Positions 6,566 to 12,819 of a DNA stretch of 27,135 bases are shown piece after piece (position 1 is the first letter of the stretch; the number at the start of each line of letters is the position of its first letter). The notes beneath the pieces were generated by a model. It made no database searches and was not told where the DNA came from. It worked only from the letters and a program-made list of their open reading frames with translations. The position numbers and the translations under genes were made by a program. The DNA lies in contig JAPLXF010000073.1 in NCBI GenBank assembly GCA_026396205.1, forward strand, positions 1 to 27,135. Direction: 5' to 3'. This DNA comes from Candidatus Moraniibacteriota bacterium. Lineage in GTDB: Bacteria > Patescibacteriota > Minisyncoccia > Moranbacterales > UBA2206.

Positions 6566-7747
6566 CTAATAAATAAACCCCTTAATCACCCGACTGTTGG
6601 AAGCCAAAGTTCGAGTGGATTTTCTGCCCCAACCGGCATAGTTCATTTCGGAAACAGTGATCTGGCCAGAACTGACGCTTTCTACGATAGCTACATGGCC
6701 CCACCATGATTCGGAAGAAACCATAATAGCGCCAGGCCGGGGGGTGCGGCCGGTGGCGTAACCCATAGCTTTGGCATTGTAAATCCAAGTTCCGGCGTTG
6801 CCGCCCCAAGGAATGTAGCGTTTTTGGGATACATACCAGGTGCAATAACCATAAGGAAAACGGTGTCCGGTTCCAGCTTTTCCAGAAAGAATCCGCCCGG
6901 TAGCGCTGAAAGGCTCATAAGCGCGCTGGCTGATTCCGGAGGCGATTTGCGAACGCGGAGATTCAACCGCTGGCAATTCTTTTTGCCCGCCAGGGATAAT
7001 AATAATTTCTCCTTCATTAATTTCTCCGTTAGCCGGCAGTTCGTTGTAGGCGATAATGCCTTGCAAATTGGCTTTATATTTTTCCGCGATGTCTTCCAAT
7101 TTTTCTCCTTTTTTAACCGTATAAGAAAGGCCGGCTACCGGCAAAATGAAAATTTCATCGCCGGGCTTGATGGAATCCACATTGTCCAATTCATTGGCCC
7201 ATAAAATAGTGTTGGTAGTGATTTTAAATTTAGAAGCAATGCCGCTGACTGTATCGCCGGATTGGACGATATATTTAGTCACGCCACCTTCTTCTTCCGG
7301 ATCTCGGCGTACCGGGCTCATGCCGGCTACCAGCGCTTCTCCCTGCACAATCATAGTTTCATCAATGCCTTCTTCCAAGACAGCATTCGGATCCGGTGAA
7401 AGGCTGGCTTGGGAGAAAGCGATAAGATTCAAGTTAGTTTCCTTATCAATGATTATTTTGTTGGCCAAAGGATTATCAAAATTGTCGGCTGAACTGCCCA
7501 GATAGCCAAATAAAAAACCACTAGACTCATGTCCGGCGGCTAGATTGGTGGCGGATACTAGGAAAGCGCTGGAAACTACTACGGCCAAAGCCGAATAGCT
7601 GCGGAAAAGGCGGAGCGCTTTAATGGTCCGATGCTCTTTTATAAAACGAACCAGGCTTTTTTGTCTGAGATGAACCTGTTCTAAAAGGCTCGAGAGGTTC
7701 TGGCGTCCTAGTATTTTTTCGAATAAAGCTGTGATAATTTTACTAAT
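6566..7747 (-). CDS. LysM-LysM-CHAP peptidoglycan hydrolase, probable ATT start
   Basis: The C-terminus is a CHAP amidase/endopeptidase domain (about residues 298-389) with the expected Cys in GYCTWYV (Cys302) and His in WWGHVAIVE (His351). Two LysM peptidoglycan-binding domains precede it (YIVQSGDTVSGIASKF and YTVKKGEKLEDIAEKY, about 159-202 and 208-252). A hydrophobic segment near residues 50-70 would export or anchor it. No ATG, GTG or TTG gives a sensible N-terminus: the first TTG, at 7588, would start inside the hydrophobic segment. The open frame continues upstream with coding-like sequence, and ATT at 7747-7745 has AGAAGG nine bases before it, so I use it (393 residues). An ATG further upstream is in the same frame but is followed by an in-frame TAG at 7771-7769. 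Role: cell-wall remodelling or daughter-cell separation. Confidence 0.82.
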   Translation of the reverse strand: MSKIITALFEKILGRQNLSSLLEQVHLRQKSLVRFIKEHRTIKALRLFRSYSALAVVVSSAFLVSATNLAAGHESSGFLFGYLGSSADNFDNPLANKIIIDKETNLNLIAFSQASLSPDPNAVLEEGIDETMIVQGEALVAGMSPVRRDPEEEGGVTKYIVQSGDTVSGIASKFKITTNTILWANELDNVDSIKPGDEIFILPVAGLSYTVKKGEKLEDIAEKYKANLQGIIAYNELPANGEINEGEIIIIPGGQKELPAVESPRSQIASGISQRAYEPFSATGRILSGKAGTGHRFPYGYCTWYVSQKRYIPWGGNAGTWIYNAKAMGYATGRTPRPGAIMVSSESWWGHVAIVESVSSGQITVSEMNYAGWGRKSTRTLASNSRVIKGFIY

Positions 7748-7839
7748 ACGTTCGATCCTTCTTCGGCGCTAACGTCGGGCTTTCTTCAAGCTAAATCTGA
7801 AACCCATTCGCTATTCACCCTAATTTTTATCTGGCTAAC

Positions 7840-7867
7840 AGTATAGCAAGCCTGTCGGAAAAGTCAA
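7840..7867 (-). promoter_or_regulatory. Sigma-70-type promoter of the LysM-CHAP gene
   Basis: On the minus strand TTGACT (7867-7862), 16 bp, then TATACT (7845-7840). Expected start is near 7833, leaving a leader of about 85 nt before the ATT start. Confidence 0.7.
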
Positions 7868-7996
7868 TTTATTTTTTAACAAAGTTATCAATATCATGGC
7901 TTATTTAAGCCAAAAATTTTCAAGAGGCAAGCTTGAATAAGCGTTTATTGCTCGCTTTCAGCTTTGGGTGTAAAATAAAAAAGTAATGTCGCAAAA

Positions 7997-8090
7997 TGAA
8001 AATTGTTTATCCCGAAGGGAAAACAATTTTCATCCCGAGCGTAGCTTGCCCCGTCATCATAGATGACCTTGGGGTTGAGGGATCTCGGAC
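7997..8090. repeat. Two adjacent palindromic repeats
   Basis: First hairpin: AAAATTGTTT-(A)-TCCC pairs with GGGA-AAACAATTTT around GAA. Second element: nested arms ATCCCGAG / CTCGG and CCCC-GTCATC-ATA-GATGAC-CTTGGGG. The second resembles the HPERSEGS-type repeat found inside uvrD. Confidence 0.5.
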
Positions 8091-8118
8091 TTTATAATCA
8101 AATGCTTTAACTTCAAAT

Positions 8119-9078
8119 ATGACCATAAAAGAACTAAAAAGCCAGTTTCTGGAATATCTGGAAATTGAAAAGGGGCGCTCCCAGAAAACGATTGAAAATT
8201 ACAACCACTATCTGGACCATTTTTTGCATTGGTCCAAAATTTCCGATCCCCAAGACATTACCGATGAGCTGGCGCGCAATTATCGGATCTATCTCAATCG
8301 GGTCAAAACCAGAGAGGGTGTAAGTTTGAAAAAAAACACCCAGAATTATTACATTATCGCTTTGCGCAGTTTTCTCAAATATCTGGCCAAGCGGGATTTC
8401 CAGACACTGGCGGCCGAAAAAGTGGAAATCGGTAAAGTCTCGCGCCGGGAAGTGGATTTTCTGGAAGCCGATGAAGTGGAAAGGATTTTAAACGCGGCCG
8501 ACGGCGGCGATTTCAAAGGGTTACGCGACCGGGCCATTTTGGAACTTTTATTTTCGGCTGGGTTGCGGGTTTCGGAGCTGACAAATCTCAACCGCGACAA
8601 AATTAATTTAGCCAAGCAGGAATTTACGGTACGGGGCAAAGGCGATAAATTACGAGTGGTTTTTCTTTCCGATACGGCTAAAAAATCGCTAGAAAGATAT
8701 TTAGACAAGAGGACGGATATCGACCCGGCGCTTTTTGTTCAAGATACCAAGGTCTTAGAAAAGTTTCGGCCCAAGGCCGACCAGCCTCGGGTTGGCAAAG
8801 AAAATATAAAAACAGAAAGCTATCGGTTAACGCCCCGGACTGTGCAAAGAATTGTCAAACATTATGCTGTCAAAGCCGGGATTGTCAAAGATGTCCATCC
8901 GCATACGCTCCGCCATTCTTTCGCGACTGACTTATTGATCAACGGCGCCGATATCCGTTCAGTGCAAGCCATGCTGGGGCATTCTTCCATAACTACCACG
9001 CAAATTTATACCCACATTACCAACCAGCAACTGCGTGATGTGCACAAGGCGTTTCATGGGAGACGGAGAAAAAAGTAA
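8119..9078 (+). CDS. xerD: Tyrosine recombinase XerC/XerD-like
   Basis: This 319-residue site-specific recombinase resolves chromosome dimers at dif sites, normally with FtsK. An N-terminal SAM-like DNA-binding domain (about 1-90) is followed by the catalytic domain with a complete set of active-site residues: Arg150 (SAGLRVSELTNL), Lys174 (VRGKGDKLR), His262 and Arg265 (HTLRHSFAT), His288 (LGHSSITTTQ) and Tyr297 (IYTHI). The length is about 20 residues above the usual 298, from a linker after FVQDTK. Only one Xer gene is visible here; many CPR genomes seem to use a single one, so C or D cannot be assigned firmly. It is immediately upstream of two tRNA genes, a common location near integrative elements, but no element boundary is visible. 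Confidence 0.93.
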   Translation: MTIKELKSQFLEYLEIEKGRSQKTIENYNHYLDHFLHWSKISDPQDITDELARNYRIYLNRVKTREGVSLKKNTQNYYIIALRSFLKYLAKRDFQTLAAEKVEIGKVSRREVDFLEADEVERILNAADGGDFKGLRDRAILELLFSAGLRVSELTNLNRDKINLAKQEFTVRGKGDKLRVVFLSDTAKKSLERYLDKRTDIDPALFVQDTKVLEKFRPKADQPRVGKENIKTESYRLTPRTVQRIVKHYAVKAGIVKDVHPHTLRHSFATDLLINGADIRSVQAMLGHSSITTTQIYTHITNQQLRDVHKAFHGRRRKK

Positions 9079-9083
9079 GTTTA

Positions 9084-9112
9084 TTGACTGATCCAGTCTT
9101 TTAAAATAAGAT
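9084..9112 (+). promoter_or_regulatory. Promoter of the tRNA pair
   Basis: TTGACT (9084-9089), 17 bp, TAAGAT (9107-9112), placing the start near 9119, about 14 bases before tRNA-Val. It begins right after the xerD stop codon. Confidence 0.65.
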
Positions 9113-9132
9113 TATTATATTGCCTTATTTTC

Positions 9133-9206
<74 letters not shown>

Positions 9207-9280
9207 CAAGTAAAAAAAGAGTTCATTAAAAATAGAAATTTATATTGCTGGGACCATAGCTCAGTGGTAGAGCAGGCGGC

Positions 9281-9655
9281 TCAAGTAATTAGTTCTAAGT
9301 TGTGTTTAGGATGATGAAGTTCGGCATGACAGTTATTACAAACAAGAATGCATTTTTTAAGTTCAAGATTGATCACATCCAATTTGCGATTTGATAAGGA
9401 TCTGGTATCTAGCTGAAAATGTTTTTTCGTTGGGTACTTATGATGAAAAGTTAAAGCCGCAAAATTCTTATTATATCCGCAAATAGAACAGCAACCTCCA
9501 TGTTTTTTCACGCAAAGAATTTTTCTTTTCCATCCTCGCGCTTGTTGAATATGATAGGATTGATTAACGCTATTTTTGCAAGTAGGCGAACAATGTCTTG
9601 TTTGTCTACCCTTAAGAGGTTTGCCGCAAGTTACACAGGTTATGATTTTTTTCAT
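9281..9655 (-). CDS. HNH homing endonuclease encoded antisense inside the tRNA intron
   Basis: This 124-residue protein has an N-terminal zinc-ribbon-like part (CVTCGK... HCSPTC) and a Cys pair CSICGYN, then the HNH core: LTFHHKYP, then IxLELKKCILVCNNCHAELHH, where the two Cys-X2-Cys pairs would bind structural zinc and the histidines form the nuclease site. HNH enzymes in group I introns cut intron-less alleles to spread the intron. It is transcribed opposite to the tRNA. The ATG at 9655 is used; an in-frame TTG at 9673 lies within the promoter. Its TGA stop (9283-9281) overlaps the 5' splice junction. Tiny size and intact motifs suggest it is functional. Confidence 0.85.
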   Translation of the reverse strand: MKKIITCVTCGKPLKGRQTRHCSPTCKNSVNQSYHIQQARGWKRKILCVKKHGGCCSICGYNKNFAALTFHHKYPTKKHFQLDTRSLSNRKLDVINLELKKCILVCNNCHAELHHPKHNLELIT

Positions 9656-9898
9656 AATCTGATTATAACACAATATTGAATAGTTGCACAGGGCTGCTTA
9701 AGAAGTAATTTTTAAGTGAATATCTGTCAAATTCGGGGAAGTCTTCGCCTTGTAAAAAGGCATGATAATCCCGAGCCAAGCCCCGAATATAGTTGAGGGG
9801 AAGGTGTAGAGACTAGATGGCAGACATCCTGAATTTTGGGATGAAGGGATAGTCCAGCTTACAAATTTGAAAAAAGTTGCGAAAGCAATAGTGAGAAG
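9282..9898 (+). mobile_element. Group I self-splicing intron in the tRNA(CAU) anticodon loop
   Basis: This 617-nt intron obeys both group I boundary rules: the upstream exon ends in U (9281) and the intron ends in G (9898). The internal guide GGCTGCT (9692-9698) pairs with all seven bases of the exon end GGCGGCT (9275-9281), with the diagnostic U-G pair at the splice site. Core elements are visible: P3 TCTGTC (9723-9728) with GGCAGA (9819-9824); Q AATCCCGAGCCAAGC (9767-9781); R GTGTAGAGACTAGA (9804-9817); S AAGGGATAGTCC (9844-9855); P7 GACTA/TAGTC; and a P9-type stem TTGC-GAAA-GCAA (9877-9888). All ~410 nt between the 5' splice site and the guide form the P1 loop and hold an HNH gene on the other strand. 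Confidence 0.93.
9655..9690 (-). promoter_or_regulatory. Internal promoter for the antisense HNH gene
   Basis: The minus strand reads TGTTATAAT (TGn plus -10 at 9667-9662), then six bases, then the A of ATG (9655). This predicts a leaderless mRNA. A weak -35 (TGTGCA, 9690-9685) lies 17 bp upstream, just beside the intron guide sequence. Confidence 0.5.
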
Positions 9899-9940
9899 CA
9901 TAACCGCTTGGTCGTAGGTTCGAATCCTACTGGTCCCACA

Positions 9941-9968
9941 AAAAAATACCCATGAGAGGTATTTTTTG
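9941..9968. terminator. Bidirectional terminator after the tRNA and the membrane protein gene
   Basis: AAAAAATACC (9941-9950) pairs with GGTATTTTTT (9958-9967) around CATGAGA. It ends the tRNA transcript three bases after the mature 3' end, and the convergent minus-strand operon. Confidence 0.8.
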
Positions 9969-9983
9969 TTATTTAGAATTGTT

Positions 9984-10940
9984 TTATATCCCCTTTGCCG
10001 CATCTGCCGCCGGTGCGGTTTTGGTTTCCGCTTCTTCAGCCACCTTGACCGTTTCTTTCATTTCCGGTTTGGCGATTTCATGGAAAACCAGCACCCAAGC
10101 GGTGTAATAAAAAGCTTCAAAAATTGATTTTAAAAAAAGAATGGCTATAAAAAAGATTGAAAAGCCCAATATGACGGCAATAATAATCCCAGTTGTCTTG
10201 AAAATCAGATACAGGATCAAGCCGATGATTAAGAATAAAATCAAGATAGGAATAATCAAAATAAACGCAGCTGCAGAAAAAATTATTCCCAAAACAGCAA
10301 AAAGCAAAGCCGTAAAAAAGCTTTCTCTTAATTTTTTCCACAAAAGATTATAAGCACTTTCCAAAGCCGCCCAAGCCGAAAGTTTGCCTAAAACCACGTA
10401 AAGATAGCCATAGCGTTTGAGAAAATAAAAAAGGAAAAAAAGCGGAATCAGAATTAAAAGAGCGATGAAGGCCAGAAAACCTCCCAGAAAAAAAGCTTTA
10501 TTGGCAAAGAGAAAAATTATCGGAATAGACATCACAAAAATACAGGCTAAAACCATAAGTCCCAAAAGCCAGCTGATAGACAAAAGTTTCCAGAAAAAAC
10601 GGAAGCCGATTTTCATTCCCTTTCTGAAAGAGCTCTTTTCTCCCTTGAGTTCCAAATTGACCGAATAGATAACGGCGCCCCTGGCCGCAATTCCTAAAAT
10701 TAGCAGAATTATGAAAATAATGAAGAAAGCTATAAGCACGGAAGCAACAAGGACGGCGTGGCTGGAAATAAAATCGGTAGCTTTTTGTTTGGCCTCATTG
10801 TTCAAATCTTCCTTATTAAAGGAAAAGGGCATTCCGCTTAAAGAAGTCAGGGCGATTATAAAACCGAACCACCAGAGATAGCGGTTTTTTTTCACTATGG
10901 CCAAGGCCTGCTTCCCGATTTTTATAAAATCTATTTTCAT
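9984..10940 (-). CDS. Polytopic membrane protein downstream of ftsH
   Basis: This 318-residue protein has an N-terminal amphipathic start (MKIDFIKIGKQALAIVKKNR), then YLWWFGF, and about six hydrophobic segments of 20-30 residues rich in Ile, Leu and Phe. It ends with an acidic, Ala-rich cytoplasmic tail (EEAETKTAPAADAAKG). The pattern resembles the membrane domain seen in glycerophosphodiester phosphodiesterase-associated and DUF975-like proteins, but I would not name a family. Its ATG overlaps the ftsH stop codon (ATGA, 10940-10937), so translation is very likely coupled to ftsH. This suggests a role in membrane-protein handling or stress, by inference from context only. Confidence 0.75.
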   Translation of the reverse strand: MKIDFIKIGKQALAIVKKNRYLWWFGFIIALTSLSGMPFSFNKEDLNNEAKQKATDFISSHAVLVASVLIAFFIIFIILLILGIAARGAVIYSVNLELKGEKSSFRKGMKIGFRFFWKLLSISWLLGLMVLACIFVMSIPIIFLFANKAFFLGGFLAFIALLILIPLFFLFYFLKRYGYLYVVLGKLSAWAALESAYNLLWKKLRESFFTALLFAVLGIIFSAAAFILIIPILILFLIIGLILYLIFKTTGIIIAVILGFSIFFIAILFLKSIFEAFYYTAWVLVFHEIAKPEMKETVKVAEEAETKTAPAADAAKGI

Positions 10941-12763
10941 GCTAGGACAACTTTTCCAATTAGCGCGTCGAATTCTTCTTTTTCAATAGTTTCTTTTTCC
11001 AGAAGCACCGCGACGATTTTTTCCAGAATCTCTTTTTTGTCCCGGATGATTTTTTCCGCTACTTGATAGGCTTTTTCAATGAAGCCGGAAACTTGGATGT
11101 CAATATTTTCGGCGGTTTTTTCCGAGTAATTTTTTTCTTCATGGATTTCCCGGCCGAGAAAAACCAATTCTTCCTTATGCCCGAAAGTTCTGGGTCCCAG
11201 TTCGCTCATGCCGTAGCGGGTAACCAGATTTCTGGCTGTAGCCGTGGCCCTTTCCAGATCATTGGAAGCGCCGGTAGTTACATCATTGAAATTCACTTTT
11301 TCGCTCACATAGCCGCCCAGTAATACCGAGAGTTCGTCGACAAAATAGCTTTTAGAATGGAGCCTTTTGTCTTTTTCCGGAACGCTCAAGGTGTAGCCGC
11401 CGGCTTGGCCGCGGGAAATAATGGAAACTTTTTGTACCGGATCGGCGTTGGGCAAAATAGCGGCGATTAGCGCGTGGCCGGCTTCATGGAAGGCGATGAT
11501 TTTTTTCTCGTCCTCGTCGATTTTCCGGCTTTTTCTTTCCGGTCCGAGAATAACTTTTTCAATCGATTCGGTCAGTTCATTAATGCCGATAGTGCGTTTG
11601 CCGCGCCGGGCGGAAAGAATAGCCGCTTCGTTGATTAAATTAGCCAAATCAGCTCCGGAAAAACCGGAGGTGCGCACGGCCACAGTCCGCATATTAACTT
11701 TTTCATCCACCGGCTTGTTTTTGGAATGGATCTTCAAGATAGCCACCCGCTCTTCAATGTCCGGCAGATCCATAATGACGCGCCGGTCAAAACGCCCTGG
11801 TCGTAGTAGCGCCGGATCCAATACGTCCGGCCGGTTGGTAGCTGCTATAACTATGACATTGGTGCTGGTTTCAAAACCGTCCATTTCAACGAGGATTTGA
11901 TTCAGAGTCTGTTCTCGTTCATCATGTCCGCCGCCCAGTCCGGCTCCGCGATGGCGTCCAACGGCGTCAATTTCATCGATAAAAACAATCGAAGGCGCAT
12001 GGCGCTTGGCCTGTTTAAAAAGATCGCGCACGCGGGAAGCGCCGACGCCCACAAACATCTCCACAAATTCTGAACCGGAAATATTAAAGAACGGAACATT
12101 AGCTTCGCCGGCTACCGCTTTGGCAATCAAAGTTTTTCCGGTTCCCGGCGCTCCCAATAACAGCACGCCCTTGGGAATTTTAGCGCCCAGTTTCAAGAAT
12201 TTGCCGGGCGTTTTCAAAAATTCCACAATTTCTTCCAGTTCTTCCTTGGCTTCTTTGGATCCGGCCACATCGGAGAAAGTGGTTCTTTTCCTTTTGTCTT
12301 TGGGATCGATCATCTGCGCTCGCGAATTGCCGAAAGACAACGCCTGCGTATTGCCTCTTTGGGCTTGGCGCATCATAAACCAGATGAAAGCTCCGATCAG
12401 AATAAAAGGTAGCAGAAACGGCAGAACGGAACTTAACCAGAAATTGAGAGTTGATTCGCCTTTGATGGAAATATTGACTGCTTTCAGCTTTTCTTGTTCA
12501 ACTCCGTAGTTTTTGAGTGATTCAGTAATGCCGGCTTCCGACTCCTTGGTGGTTTTTTCCAATTTTCCATCGGTCAGTTCAATTGAGACATGGCTCGGTT
12601 CGACGGTAATATTTTTCACCTTACCTTCATTGATTTGGGCGACTAAGACCGAGAGCGATATCTCTTCCGGCTTAGTCTGGGGCGCTGAATACAGGATGAA
12701 TAAGCCTGAAATCAACAGAAAGGTTAAAAGAATTAAACCAATATTCTTGACCAGATTCTTCAT
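10937..12763 (-). CDS. ftsH: ATP-dependent zinc metalloprotease FtsH
   Basis: FtsH extracts and degrades membrane and misfolded proteins. The 608-residue protein has two N-terminal transmembrane segments (about 5-25 and 110-131) flanking a periplasmic domain. The AAA+ module follows: Walker A GAPGTGKT (204-211), pore loop FVGVGASRVRD, Walker B IVFIDE (259-264) and second region of homology RPGRFDRR (321-328). The M41 protease domain has the zinc site HEAGH (426-430) and a downstream acidic ligand near Asp502 (TTGASNDLERAT). The length is within the family norm of 600-650. It is followed by a coupled membrane-protein gene and preceded by tilS, reproducing the common bacterial tilS-ftsH order (usually with hpt between, absent here). 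Confidence 0.98.
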   Translation of the reverse strand: MKNLVKNIGLILLTFLLISGLFILYSAPQTKPEEISLSVLVAQINEGKVKNITVEPSHVSIELTDGKLEKTTKESEAGITESLKNYGVEQEKLKAVNISIKGESTLNFWLSSVLPFLLPFILIGAFIWFMMRQAQRGNTQALSFGNSRAQMIDPKDKRKRTTFSDVAGSKEAKEELEEIVEFLKTPGKFLKLGAKIPKGVLLLGAPGTGKTLIAKAVAGEANVPFFNISGSEFVEMFVGVGASRVRDLFKQAKRHAPSIVFIDEIDAVGRHRGAGLGGGHDEREQTLNQILVEMDGFETSTNVIVIAATNRPDVLDPALLRPGRFDRRVIMDLPDIEERVAILKIHSKNKPVDEKVNMRTVAVRTSGFSGADLANLINEAAILSARRGKRTIGINELTESIEKVILGPERKSRKIDEDEKKIIAFHEAGHALIAAILPNADPVQKVSIISRGQAGGYTLSVPEKDKRLHSKSYFVDELSVLLGGYVSEKVNFNDVTTGASNDLERATATARNLVTRYGMSELGPRTFGHKEELVFLGREIHEEKNYSEKTAENIDIQVSGFIEKAYQVAEKIIRDKKEILEKIVAVLLEKETIEKEEFDALIGKVVLA

Positions 12764-12772
12764 GAATTTAAG

Positions 12773-12813
12773 AATTCGTAATTCGTATATTTGTACGAAA
12801 TTCGTAATTCGTA
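12773..12813. repeat. ATTCGTAATTCGTA direct repeat between tilS and ftsH
   Basis: ATTCGTAATTCGTA occurs twice (12774-12787 and 12800-12813), separated by a short CGTA/TACG inverted part. It fills the spacer upstream of ftsH. No Shine-Dalgarno is visible before ftsH. A TATAAT on the minus strand at 12824-12819, overlapping the tilS stop, could give ftsH its own promoter. Confidence 0.5.
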
Positions 12814-12819
12814 GAGTTA

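Larger units (their letters stand above)
7748..8118. other. Intergenic region between the hydrolase gene and xerD: promoters and hairpin repeats
   Basis: This 371-bp stretch holds the hydrolase promoter (7840-7867, -). It also holds a candidate + promoter (TTGCTC, 17 bp, TAAAAT at 7949-7977) and two hairpin repeats at 7997-8031 and 8032-8090. A TATAAT at 8093-8098 lies about 20 bases before the xerD start. No convincing gene is present. Confidence 0.5.
9250..9938 (+). tRNA. Intron-interrupted tRNA with CAU anticodon (most like tRNA-Ile2; elongator Met is the alternative)
   Basis: The exons are 9250-9281 and 9899-9938. Joined, they fold perfectly: acceptor GGGACCA/TGGTCCC, D stem GCTC/GAGC, anticodon stem GGCGG/CCGCT (one G-U) with loop CTCATAA, T arm GTAGG-TTCGAAT-CCTAC, discriminator A9938, no encoded CCA. 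The anticodon CAU is at 9899-9901 in the second exon. A standard G1-C72 pair argues against the initiator tRNA. The body (GAGCAGGCGGCTCATAACCG) resembles bacterial tRNA-Ile2, whose C34 is converted to lysidine by TilS; tilS lies 3 kb away. The intron interrupts the anticodon loop between U33 and C34. Confidence 0.92.

Noticed and set aside
7748..7833. Possible cyclic-di-AMP riboswitch before the cell-wall hydrolase
   Set aside because: These riboswitches often precede such genes, but the leader here is only about 85 nt and shows none of the conserved core that I know.
9250..9938. Split tRNA explained as a tRNA attachment-site duplication from an integrated element
   Set aside because: The two parts are complementary exons, not a duplicated 3' end, and the inserted DNA has full group I intron core motifs.
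9698..10003. 101-codon minus-strand frame containing GTSRIRTYDQAV
   Set aside because: It is the antisense of the tRNA 3' exon and the group I intron core; this peptide is a common spurious translation of tRNA genes.
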